DNA of 7,282 nucleotides, from the NCBI GenBank assembly GCA_964412905.1, contig CAYPQL010000052.1, positions 1 through 7,282 on the forward strand, written 5' to 3'. The position numbers were made by a program, and so were the translations under genes. Under the pieces are notes generated by a model that did no database searches, was not told the DNA's origin, and was given only the letters and a program-made list of their open reading frames with translations. Below, piece by piece: positions 1-5,611 of this stretch. Origin of the DNA: CAYPQL01 sp964412905 (GTDB lineage: Bacteria > Patescibacteriota > Minisyncoccia > JAHIHE01 > JAGLIN01). How positions within the stretch are numbered: position 1 is the stretch's first letter; each line of letters begins with the position of its first letter.

Positions 1-1155
1 ATTTATTTCATTCTTTGTTGGCTCCATACTCTGTGTGGAGCCTTTTGTGATTTCGGGCTTAACTTTTTCATTCTTAATTCTTAATTCTTGATTCGTTACA
101 CTTGATTCTTGATTCGTATTCCCAATTTCTAATTTCAAATTACTAATTACATTGTACCTAATCTTAATCGTTTCAATAATTCCCAAAATCTGCTTTCCGG
201 AAATGTCTTGGATTTCCTGCTCCACTTCTCCCCCGAAAAGGTCTTGCGCGATTCTGATTCCGTGAGCTTCATTTTTTACCTTTAGTCCGCTCACTTTCTG
301 CAAACGATATTTGAGCGGAGCGAGATTGGCGATTTGGATGGAAAGCCCCGGATGAGCGTTTATTTCCAGAACCACCGGCCCGCGATCTTTGTCAATCGCG
401 ATATCAACGCCCACATATCCGACTTTGGAAACTTCCTGGCACTTGATCGCGATTTCCAAAATCTCTTTCCAATAAGGAATTTTTATCCCGCTTAATTTCA
501 ATTTCGTGTCAGGCGTTTTTTCAATCGGCTCATCATACATCACCGCGTGAGTCGTTATGCCAGTCGCGACATCAACTCCCAGTCCAATTCCTCCTAAATG
601 CAAATTTGCTTTTCCTCCGGACTCTTTGGTTGGAAGGCGAAGCATCGCCATTACCGGGACTTTATTATAGACAATAACTCGTATGTCAGGAATTCCTTTA
701 TAAGCATACGGCTTTAAATTTTTGGAAATTTTTATCCTTTCTTCAAAAAAAGCGATATCCGAAATTCCTGAAAGAGAATAAAATCCTTCAAAAATATCCA
801 TAATGTGATCCCGCAAATCTTTGATAGTTATTGGCTTTCCTTCGGTTGAAACCCAGCTTTGGTCTTTTCTTTGCCCGAAAATAATTTTAATGCCCTCTCC
901 GCCTCCGCCGTGATTCGGCTTTAGCACAAAACTTTTCGGCAAATCCGCCCACTTGAAAATTTCCAAATCTTTCCTGTTTTTTATAATCCCGTAAATTTTC
1001 GGAACGGGTATTCCAGCTTTAAAAAGAGCCTCCTTGCTTCGAAGCTTGTTATTGGCAAGGCGAATGGCGCTTTTCAAATTATTCGGCCTTATATAAGCGA
1101 GGTTTCTGGCATTCATTCCCAGAACTCCTTCGCTTTTTTTAATCAAGGTAAGCAT
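1..1155 (-). CDS. ATP-grasp alpha-L-glutamate-ligase-like protein (RimK-related), C-terminus beyond window
   Basis: The frame is open from an ATG at 1153-1155 to the window edge, 385 codons with no stop. Family signatures are GMNARN (residues 13-18), a basic segment ending KLRSKEAL (about 38-44), the ATP-binding loop VLKPNHGGGGEG (77-88), EE at 138-139, DIRVIVYN (157-164), MAMLR (169-173) and the metal-binding strand VVLEINAHPG (about 261-270, with E264 and N266). These match the RimK-related ligases that are encoded beside 7TM/inactive-transglutaminase proteins. The family is predicted to join an amino acid or peptide to a target using ATP, but its substrate is unknown. The gene follows the 7TM gene (stop at 1215), so the two are likely co-transcribed. 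Residues 320-333 (GKQILGIIETIKIR) resemble the first strand of the retropepsin-like zinc-protease domain often linked to these ligases. That is an inference, because the catalytic part would lie outside the window. From about residue 336 the sequence is encoded by an intergenic-type repeat. There is no Shine-Dalgarno, and a TATAAT lies 11 nt before the ATG. Confidence 0.85.
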   Translation of the reverse strand, partial: MLTLIKKSEGVLGMNARNLAYIRPNNLKSAIRLANNKLRSKEALFKAGIPVPKIYGIIKNRKDLEIFKWADLPKSFVLKPNHGGGGEGIKIIFGQRKDQSWVSTEGKPITIKDLRDHIMDIFEGFYSLSGISDIAFFEERIKISKNLKPYAYKGIPDIRVIVYNKVPVMAMLRLPTKESGGKANLHLGGIGLGVDVATGITTHAVMYDEPIEKTPDTKLKLSGIKIPYWKEILEIAIKCQEVSKVGYVGVDIAIDKDRGPVVLEINAHPGLSIQIANLAPLKYRLQKVSGLKVKNEAHGIRIAQDLFGGEVEQEIQDISGKQILGIIETIKIRYNVISNLKLEIGNTNQESSVTNQELRIKNEKVKPEITKGSTQSMEPTKNEIN

Positions 1156-1165
1156 AATTTATAAA

Positions 1166-1171
1166 ATTATA
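1166..1171 (-). promoter_or_regulatory. possible -10 box of the ATP-grasp gene
   Basis: On the minus strand TATAAT lies 10 nt upstream of the ATG at 1155, which would give a nearly leaderless transcript. No -35 resembling TTGACA is visible, and AT-rich DNA yields such hexamers by chance, so this is weak. Confidence 0.25.
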
Positions 1172-1177
1172 ATCGTC

Positions 1178-1218
1178 GTAGGGACAGACCTGTGTGTCTG
1201 CCCCGTGTCTGCCTCTAC
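1178..1218. repeat. GTAGGG-CAGAC nested palindromic repeat
   Basis: The segment 1181-1189 pairs with 1196-1204 in 8 of 9 positions. The longer arm 1178-1189 also pairs with 1207-1218 in 10 of 12. Sequences of the type GTAGGGGCAGAC...GTCTGCCC recur as dispersed intergenic repeats in many bacteria. It fills the gap between the 7TM gene and the ATP-grasp gene, and its outer CTAC (GTAG on the minus strand) supplies the TAG stop codon of the 7TM gene. The family assignment is from memory of the motif, not from a search. Confidence 0.6.
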
Positions 1219-1862
1219 CGATCAACATGTTTTATAACATCTTTAAATCTAAAATATTCCCTGAGTCGCAAACCTGTCCACTTGCCAAGAAATATATTAA
1301 TCACAAAAAGAAGTAAAATATATTCTGGATGATTCAAGACCATATTTCTGAAAGTTTCCCAGATAATAAAATAATATCCGACTATTGAAATTATGAGCGT
1401 TTCGATGGAAAGCGCTGCCGCCGTTCGAAACCCTTTTTCAACTTGCGTGGAAATAAATTTTTCTATCAAGGTTATTAAAATTAAAATCGCCAGAATCGGA
1501 GTAGTCGCCAAGCCCGTTCTTTGAAAATATCCTCCGACCGCTAGAAGTAAAAGTATAGCGAGGCTTATTACAGTTAGAACAATTGCCATTCTCGGAAGAT
1601 ATAGAAGGCGGAAGTTTTTCAAAATATATCTTACTATTGTTCCAGTCAGAAGAATAACAATAAATATTGCCAGTCCGTATTTCAATTCCATCTCCCAAAA
1701 AACAAAAGTCAAAACGAGAGGAGCGTAAATTCCGAAAGACCTGATCCCAATAAGTTGCCTAAACGCAGCAATCAAAGTCGCAATAAACGGCAATGCGAGA
1801 ATTAAATACACTGTATTTATATCCACTCCTTGAGCAATAATTAAATTTATGATTTCTGACAT
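1215..1862 (-). CDS. 7TM membrane protein of the inactive-transglutaminase-associated type, stand-alone
   Basis: The protein has 215 residues and is strongly hydrophobic, with about seven membrane segments (roughly 16-34, 44-57, 62-80, 91-110, 120-136, 150-168 and 179-193). The motifs GIRSFGIYAPLVL (about 39-51), a PRMAIVLTV segment (90-98), EKF (134-136) and the basic tail RLREYFRFKDVI (about 199-210) match the 7TM domain normally fused to an inactive transglutaminase domain. Here the domain stands alone, without the periplasmic transglutaminase part. The ATP-grasp ligase follows 60 nt downstream, the usual partner of this family. Published comparative genomics placed such ligase/7TM/protease sets in peptide-tagging or peptide-modification systems; no substrate is known. 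The ATG at 1862 has no Shine-Dalgarno. The TAG stop lies in a palindromic repeat, so the last few residues could differ from the ancestral end. Confidence 0.8.
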   Translation of the reverse strand: MSEIINLIIAQGVDINTVYLILALPFIATLIAAFRQLIGIRSFGIYAPLVLTFVFWEMELKYGLAIFIVILLTGTIVRYILKNFRLLYLPRMAIVLTVISLAILLLLAVGGYFQRTGLATTPILAILILITLIEKFISTQVEKGFRTAAALSIETLIISIVGYYFIIWETFRNMVLNHPEYILLLFVINIFLGKWTGLRLREYFRFKDVIKHVDR

Positions 1863-1874
1863 AGTAAATAATTA

Positions 1875-2133
1875 AAAGTTAAAATATCAAAATGAAAAAT
1901 GACAATGTAAAATTCAAAATTATTTATACTCGTTAACTTTATTAGAGAATGTCATTTCGAGCGATTAGCGAGAAATCTATAAATTTTAGATATTTCTTCA
2001 ATGCTTAGATTTCTCACGAGGCGTTCGAAATGACAGGTTTCATAGTTACAATTATTTTAACATTTTAATCTGTCATTTTGATTTTTCCTGCCTGCCGCAG
2101 GCATGGGATATTTGCATTTTGATTTATTGCGCC
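1875..2133. repeat. intergenic spacer built of degenerate repeats (7TM gene to ruvC)
   Basis: No gene is visible here. The left part (about 1875-1922, with ATATCAAAATG and AAATGACAATG) and the right part (about 2051-2133, with GTCATTTTGATTTTT and TTTGCATTTTGATTT) look like inverted, diverged copies of one AT-rich repeat. They bracket the palindromic element at 1950-2035. The right part also contains the perfect palindrome GCCTGCCGCAGGC at 2090-2102 (6-bp arms around one base). Such patchworks are common between CPR genes. Confidence 0.45.
1950..2035. repeat. MITE-like palindromic element, TGTCATTTCGA ends
   Basis: The 29-bp arms 1950-1978 and 2007-2035 are inverted repeats matching at 24 of 29 positions, around a 28-nt AT-rich centre. 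Both ends read TGTCATTTCGA going inward, and both arms finish in GAGAAATCT. The shape (terminal inverted repeats, no coding capacity, about 86 bp) is that of a small non-autonomous mobile or REP-like element. No clear target-site duplication is visible. Confidence 0.6.
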
Positions 2134-2159
2134 TACAAACAAATGTCTTAATGAAAAAT

Positions 2160-2197
2160 ATTCATAATTCTTGATTCATGATTCGTAATTCATATTT
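2160..2197. repeat. dispersed repeat of the ATTCTTGATTCATGATTCGT type overlapping the ruvC 3' end
   Basis: This AT-rich repeat of ATTC-type units forms the last codons and the TGA stop of ruvC. A related copy lies at about 70-122 inside the ATP-grasp frame. Read on the minus strand in the same frame, both copies give NQEL- and LRI-type peptides. Confidence 0.6.
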
Positions 2198-2662
2198 CAC
2201 GCTATTCGCGCAGCATATCGCCACCGCCAGCGCGTCCGCCGCGTCGTCCGGTTTTGGCGCTGATTCTAGGCTTAAAATGGCTTTTACCATCTGCTGGACT
2301 TGCTTCTTTTCCGCGCGCCCATATCCTACCACCGCTTGCTTGACTTGTAAAGGAGTGTATTCGCAGACTTTAAGCCCCGCGTTTTTGCCGATAAATAAAA
2401 TAACCCCGCGCGCTTGTCCGACAGTTATGATGGTTTTATTATTCTTAAAAAAGAACAACTCTTCCACTGCCATTATTCGGGGCTTGTGTTTTTTTATTAT
2501 TTTTTTCAGCTCCTTCGCGATCAAATCAAGCCGCTCCGGCATATCCATCTTCGCGTCTGTGCATATACAGCCGTAGCCTAAAATTGTCAGCTTGCCTCCT
2601 TCGCTTTCTATCACTCCATACCCGGTCGTCGCCGTCCCGGGATCAATGCCTAGTATAATCAT
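2162..2662 (-). CDS. ruvC: Holliday junction resolvase RuvC
   Basis: RuvC is the nuclease that cuts Holliday junctions symmetrically during recombinational repair, working with the RuvAB branch-migration motor. The 166-residue protein has the RNase H-like fold signature and all four acidic catalytic positions: D7 in GIDPGTATTGYG, E67 in AVEELFF, and D140 and D143 in PDDAADALAVA. KQAVVGYGRAEKKQVQQMV (about 108-126) is the conserved DNA-binding segment. It lies directly downstream of yebC, the classic yebC-ruvC order. No ruvA or ruvB follows in this window. The ATG at 2662 has no Shine-Dalgarno. The conserved protein ends near residue 153; the last dozen residues (tail YELRIMNQEL) and the TGA come from an intergenic repeat, so this tail is probably an add-on without catalytic meaning. 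Confidence 0.96.
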   Translation of the reverse strand: MIILGIDPGTATTGYGVIESEGGKLTILGYGCICTDAKMDMPERLDLIAKELKKIIKKHKPRIMAVEELFFFKNNKTIITVGQARGVILFIGKNAGLKVCEYTPLQVKQAVVGYGRAEKKQVQQMVKAILSLESAPKPDDAADALAVAICCANSVKYELRIMNQEL

Positions 2663-2664
2663 AA

Positions 2665-2724
2665 TAACGGATTAACGGATTAACGGATTAACGGATTAAA
2701 TGCGTTAATTCGTTAATGCGTTAA
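2665..2724. repeat. octamer array between yebC and ruvC
   Basis: Four perfect copies of TAACGGAT (2665-2696) are followed by TGCGTTAA, TTCGTTAA and TGCGTTAA (2701-2724). The second block reads as TTAACGCA-type units on the other strand, so the two blocks form an imperfect inverted repeat of tandem octamers. TTAA recurs every 8 nt, with one 9-nt step in the middle. Nothing else is visible in this spacer, and it contains no obvious promoter for ruvC. Confidence 0.75.
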
Positions 2725-2735
2725 TAAATAATAAA

Positions 2736-3491
2736 TCATTCCAATAAATTGCTATACACCTCTATCACATCTTCCTGCTCATCAAGCGCCTCAAAAAGTC
2801 TTTCTATTCTGTTATTAGTTTTTTCGTCTTCAGCTTTTATCAAATTCTTCGCCTTCCATTCAAAGCCTGTGTCGCTTATTTTAATCTTGCTGTTTTCTAA
2901 ATTCTCTTTCACTTTATATAAATTCTCAGGTTTCGTATAAACTACGACAAATTGATCTTCTGTTTCTCCCCCTGATAAGATGGGCTGGGGGGTTGTAAAA
3001 TCCTCCGCTCCCGCTTCTATAATATTCATTTCCAATTCATCTTCGCTTAATTTATTTTCCTCAATCTTAATTTCAATATATCCAAAACGGTCAAACATCC
3101 ACTTCACGCTTCCCGCTTCTCCAAGCCTGCCGTTATTTATAGTGAGCAAATGCTTGATTTCCGCGACAGTCCTGTTTGTGTTATCAGTCGTGGCTTCTAT
3201 GATAAGAGCGACTCCCCCCGGCCCGTAAGCCTCATACAAAACTTCCTCAACCATCCCGCCCTCCAGCTCTCCCGTTCCTTTTTTAATCGCCTTTTCAATA
3301 TTATCCGCCGGCATATTCACCTGCTTCGCTTTTTCAACTGCAATACTAAGCGTCGGATTAAAATCAGGATCGCCTCCGCTTTTCGCGGCTATCGTTATCA
3401 TCTTGGAAATCTGCGAAAAAACCTTCCCCTTCTTCAAATCGGCAACCCCCTTCTGCCTCTTGATTTTTGACCACTTATTATGTCCAGACAT
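2736..3491 (-). CDS. yebC: YebC/PmpR family protein (TACO1-like translation factor)
   Basis: The 251-residue protein is a full-length DUF28 member. Its N-terminus MSGHNKWSKIKRQKG is diagnostic, followed by KVFSQISKMITIAAKSGGDP (about 23-42), NMPADNIEKAIKKGTGE (about 59-75), YEAYGPGGVALIIEATTDN (about 87-105), and NRTVAEIKHL with NGRLGEAGSVKWMF (about 106-132). Family members were long annotated as transcription regulators. More recent work on bacterial and mitochondrial homologues supports a role on the ribosome, easing stalling at proline-rich stretches. The acidic C-terminus (LFEALDEQEDVIEVYSNLLE) is normal for the family. The start ATG at 3491 has only AT-rich sequence upstream, without a Shine-Dalgarno, and the scaffold gap begins 42 nt upstream, so the promoter cannot be judged. 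ruvC follows 73 nt downstream, the usual gene order. Confidence 0.96.
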   Translation of the reverse strand: MSGHNKWSKIKRQKGVADLKKGKVFSQISKMITIAAKSGGDPDFNPTLSIAVEKAKQVNMPADNIEKAIKKGTGELEGGMVEEVLYEAYGPGGVALIIEATTDNTNRTVAEIKHLLTINNGRLGEAGSVKWMFDRFGYIEIKIEENKLSEDELEMNIIEAGAEDFTTPQPILSGGETEDQFVVVYTKPENLYKVKENLENSKIKISDTGFEWKAKNLIKAEDEKTNNRIERLFEALDEQEDVIEVYSNLLE

Positions 3492-3516
3492 AAAATTAGT
3501 TAAAAATTAAAAAGTT

Positions 3517-3650
3517 TATAAAGTAGAAAGTATNNNNNNNNNNNNNNNNNNNNNNNNNNNNNNNNNNNNNNNNNNNNNNNNNNNNNNNNNNNNNNNNNNN
3601 NNNNNNNNNNNNNNNNNNNNNNNNNNNNNNNNNTATAAAGTAGAAAGTAT
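3517..3650. repeat. 17-bp direct repeat flanking the assembly gap
   Basis: TATAAAGTAGAAAGTAT occurs at 3517-3533, ending exactly where the Ns begin, and again at 3634-3650, starting exactly where they end. This points either to a tandem AAGTAT/AAAGTAG-type array that the assembler could not cross, or to two contigs that overlap by 17 bp and were joined with placeholder Ns. Confidence 0.85.
3534..3633. other. assembly gap (100 N)
   Basis: Exactly 100 unknown bases, the usual placeholder length for a scaffold join, so the real length is unknown. A reading frame that appears to span it has no biological support. Confidence 0.98.
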
Positions 3651-3664
3651 TGCTTATCTCCAAC

Positions 3665-3692
3665 AAAAAAAGAGTATCATTTAACAACACTC
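3665..3692 (-). terminator. rho-independent terminator downstream of the SEC-C gene
   Basis: On the minus strand GAGTGTT...GATACTC forms a stem of about 7 bp (two G-U pairs) with a small AT-rich loop, followed at once by seven Ts. It lies about 260 nt after the SEC-C stop and before yebC, so it would separate the two transcripts. Confidence 0.55.
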
Positions 3693-3735
3693 TATCTTGA
3701 TTCAAGTATACTGAAAAAACGGCGTTTGGTCAATG

Positions 3736-3763
3736 AGAAATAGAAATTGGAAATTGGAAATTA
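3736..3763. repeat. heptamer tandem repeat GAAATTG
   Basis: Two exact copies of GAAATTG (3743-3756) are flanked by GAAATAG and GAAATTA variants, giving about four 7-nt units. The same words occur in the repeat inside the ATP-grasp frame at about 121-150. The rest of the spacer 3693-3948 holds the foldback element and AT-rich filler, with no gene. Confidence 0.55.
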
Positions 3764-3828
3764 GGGCGATTTTTAAATAATATATTTCAAATTTTGAATT
3801 AGGCTTCGCGCGAACGCAAAGCGCAAAT

Positions 3829-3906
3829 CGGAGTCCTTACGAAAGTAAGGAAGTTCTCTAGATTAAAATCTTGCGATGCTTCTTCCTGACTTTCGTCAGA
3901 ACTCCG
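3829..3906. repeat. nested foldback element, two inverted arms each with its own hairpin
   Basis: The arms 3829-3853 and 3882-3906 are 25-bp inverted repeats matching at 22 of 25 positions, bounded by CGGAG and CTCCG. Each arm is itself a hairpin. The left arm is TCCTTAC-GAAA-GTAAGGA (3834-3851); the right has CTGAC and GTCAG around TTTC (3886-3899), which reads GAAA on the other strand. In both arms the differences between the copies keep the stem paired (TTAC/GTAA against TGAC/GTCA). Just before it is TTCGCGCGAA (3805-3814), a core also seen in the elements upstream of SEC-C and dinD. Confidence 0.65.
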
Positions 3907-3948
3907 TAATATTGAAATTCACTATACGAAAAAATTTTAAAATGATTA

Positions 3949-4497
3949 TCATTTTCCCAAACAGCATTTTTTATATTTCTTCCCGCTGCCGCAGGGGCAT
4001 TTTTCGTTCCTGCCGATCTTGCTGGCTCTTTCAACTGACACGACAGGTTTGCCCGTAATGCCGCTTTTCAGAAATCCTTTGCATTCTTGTATCGCCAAAT
4101 TCAGCCAAATTTTCAATTCCGGATCGGGATTTTTTTCATATTCTTCCAAAATCTTATAAGAGCCGGCGCTTCCTTTATGCGCCAAAATCAACAAAGCTCT
4201 TTTTTTATCTTCTATGCCAGAATTTTCTGAAAGCAAAATTTTTCCGGACCATTCAACTTCTTCTTCCGGCATATTCGTATAATAACTCTCGGGAATTTTT
4301 TTGTGATATTCAATATATTCAATCGCCGCCTTTCCTTCTCCACTGTCGGCATCTTCAACAACCGTGACAAAACTATTCATTCCCCTGCCTCCAAGCTCTT
4401 TGGTTAAATTCGCGAAGTCTTCTTCCGACAAATTGCCTTGATTTAAAATGTTTATTAATTCTTCTTTGCTCAAATCGCTAAAATTTTTGTCGCTCAT
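3949..4497 (-). CDS. SEC-C zinc-binding motif protein
   Basis: This 182-residue soluble protein ends in RNEKCPCGSGKKYKKCC (about 163-179), a textbook SEC-C motif. The motif binds one zinc ion through C-x-C...CC and is known from the SecA C-terminus, where it contacts SecB and ribosomes, as well as from many small proteins of unknown role. The N-terminal part (LSKEELINILNQGNLSEEDFANLTKEL) looks like a short helical domain. The middle (about 92-145) has helical pairs such as KKRALLILAHKGSAGSYKILEEY, which could be HEAT-like. It is therefore not a SecA fragment but a small adaptor-type protein; its partner is unknown. The ATG at 4497 has an AT-rich leader with no Shine-Dalgarno. About 100 nt upstream is one copy of the element also found upstream of dinD, with a TATAAT box. 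The stop codon lies in an AT-rich palindrome (3939-3955). Confidence 0.85.
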   Translation of the reverse strand: MSDKNFSDLSKEELINILNQGNLSEEDFANLTKELGGRGMNSFVTVVEDADSGEGKAAIEYIEYHKKIPESYYTNMPEEEVEWSGKILLSENSGIEDKKRALLILAHKGSAGSYKILEEYEKNPDPELKIWLNLAIQECKGFLKSGITGKPVVSVERASKIGRNEKCPCGSGKKYKKCCLGK

Positions 4498-4595
4498 AAT
4501 TTTTTAAAGTTAGAAATTATTTTAATATTTTGGACATTTAATTTCCGTTGAAAATAGCGCCTGCATAATAATACAATCCATCAATCCCCAATCCA

Positions 4596-4673
4596 CCATT
4601 CGCGCGAATTAGAGATATAGCCTGAATGCGGGATGTTTGAAAGTTTGGAAGCTGCGGGAAATTATAATGGTTT
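4596..4673 (-). promoter_or_regulatory. leader element copy L upstream of the SEC-C gene
   Basis: This ~78-bp segment is about four-fifths identical, with a single 1-nt indel, to 5576-5652 upstream of dinD, in the same orientation. On the minus strand it starts with AAACCATTATAAT (TATAAT at 4661-4666), followed by a conserved stretch with TTTCAAACATCC and CTATATC, and ends in the palindrome ATTCGCGCGAAT. The -35 position is not conserved. Reading it as promoter plus 5' leader is an inference; it could also be a dispersed repeat that happens to carry a -10 box. Confidence 0.5.
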
Positions 4674-4687
4674 GCGTTTTTTGAAAG

Positions 4688-5560
4688 TTAGCGTTTGTTT
4701 TTAAGCTCTTTCTTCTTTGCTTTTCCCAGCTGTTTTATTTCTTTCTTTACTTCTTTAATATGTTTTTCCGCGGGCAAATGTTCCGGCGCTGTTCCGCCTA
4801 TTTCTTTGATGGTCTGTCTGACTTTTCCTCCAATCATAAAATGAGTTTGAGACGCCAATTGATCTCCTTGAATTTTATCCTTTTCTAACTTTTCATCAGT
4901 CTGGGTAATGCGGAATAAATTAGCCGCCAATTCAGTGGAACCTGCTCTGTCCAATAATTCTCCTTTTTTAATTCCTTTCTTTTGCTCAATATCCGACAGT
5001 GGCATTCCGTAAAGCCCTCTGTATCCGGCATCGTTAAACAGTCCGAATTTAGTCACGCCGGCTTTCTTGGCAGTGCTAAAAAGTTTTTTGTTATGATTTG
5101 ATACTTCATTTCTAACAAATAATCTTTTCTCGGAATCCGGCAGTTGTTCAAAAATTTCCTGCTTTCTTGTTTGAATGGCAAAGTAAGTTTGAGCCAAGGC
5201 TATTTCAGACTTTTTAGGATCTCCGTTCTGGGCGATTAAATAGCAAGCATATCTATCCAGCTTGTAATCTCTTACTTCCCTCACCGTATTTGAGCCAATC
5301 TCGACCATTTTACTGAGGCCGGTAAAATGGTTATTTACATCCTGACTGCTATTAACGCAAGCGCGCTTCGCTCTAGAAATTACCTCTTCGGAATTTTGCC
5401 ACTTTTCATATCCCAAAAGAGGCAGCAATTCCCTCGCTGTCCAATATTCAAATTCGTTCTCGTCAATTTTTTTAATGCCCTCAAAATTTTTATGAGGGCT
5501 TGAAAGAATTATCGCATTGCTCATGGTTTTGATTTTACGGGTTAAAAAAATATTTCTCAC
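4688..5560 (-). CDS. dinD: DNA-damage-inducible protein D homologue (DinD)
   Basis: The protein aligns over its whole length with E. coli DinD, an SOS-induced protein reported to act on RecA filaments. Shared stretches include EYWTARELLPLLGYEKW (about 38-54), a VEIGSN segment, LDRYACYLIAQNGDPKKS, ALAQTYFAIQTRKQE, KRLFVRNEVSNHNKKL, DAGYRGLYGM, GSTELAANLFRITQTDEKL, THFMIGGKVRQTI and GGTAPEHLP. The first half resembles phage antirepressor/BRO-N-type domains; the tail is a Lys-rich helix. The GTG at 5560 has AAGG 6 nt upstream. An in-frame ATG at 5522-5524 would remove 12 residues and leaves an N-terminus closer to E. coli DinD, but it lacks a Shine-Dalgarno, so the start is uncertain. The gene lies between two direct copies of a ~78-bp element. 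No canonical LexA box is recognised upstream, so SOS control here is only a guess from the family. Confidence 0.93.
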   Translation of the reverse strand: MRNIFLTRKIKTMSNAIILSSPHKNFEGIKKIDENEFEYWTARELLPLLGYEKWQNSEEVISRAKRACVNSSQDVNNHFTGLSKMVEIGSNTVREVRDYKLDRYACYLIAQNGDPKKSEIALAQTYFAIQTRKQEIFEQLPDSEKRLFVRNEVSNHNKKLFSTAKKAGVTKFGLFNDAGYRGLYGMPLSDIEQKKGIKKGELLDRAGSTELAANLFRITQTDEKLEKDKIQGDQLASQTHFMIGGKVRQTIKEIGGTAPEHLPAEKHIKEVKKEIKQLGKAKKKELKNKR

Positions 5561-5565
5561 ATTTT

Positions 5566-5611
5566 CCTTATTCGCCCATTCGCGCGAATGAGGGATATAG
5601 AATGAATAAGG
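5566..5611 (-). promoter_or_regulatory. hairpin that can mask the dinD ribosome binding site
   Basis: On the minus-strand RNA CCTTATTC (5604-5611) can pair perfectly with GAATAAGG (5566-5573), enclosing the self-complementary CATTCGCGCGAATG (5577-5590). The 3' arm contains the AAGG that serves the GTG at 5560. Closing the 8-bp stem would hide the ribosome binding site of that start. Confidence 0.45.

Noticed and set aside
20..46. GGCTCCA...TGGAGCC hairpin followed by TTTTGTG on the plus strand, as a terminator for a gene left of the window
   Set aside because: It lies inside the open ATP-grasp frame, the T-run is short, and no plus-strand gene can be seen, so a convergent terminator is only a possibility that cannot be supported here.
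2665..2724. Octamer array considered as a CRISPR array
   Set aside because: Units are 8 nt with no unique spacers and no cas genes are in the window.
2178..3470. Plus-strand reading frames opposite ruvC and yebC
   Set aside because: They lie wholly antisense to conserved genes whose motifs are unmistakable, and their translations show no domain features.
3496..3705. Minus-strand reading frame spanning the N gap
   Set aside because: Half of it is unknown bases, the flanks are repeat DNA, and the apparent protein has no sensible composition.
3939..3955. AAAATGAT-T-ATCATTTT palindrome resembling part of a Fur box, or an AT-only terminator
   Set aside because: It overlaps the stop codon of the SEC-C gene and no gene start is nearby, so an operator makes no sense. 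The stem is AT-only, and a better terminator lies at 3665-3692.
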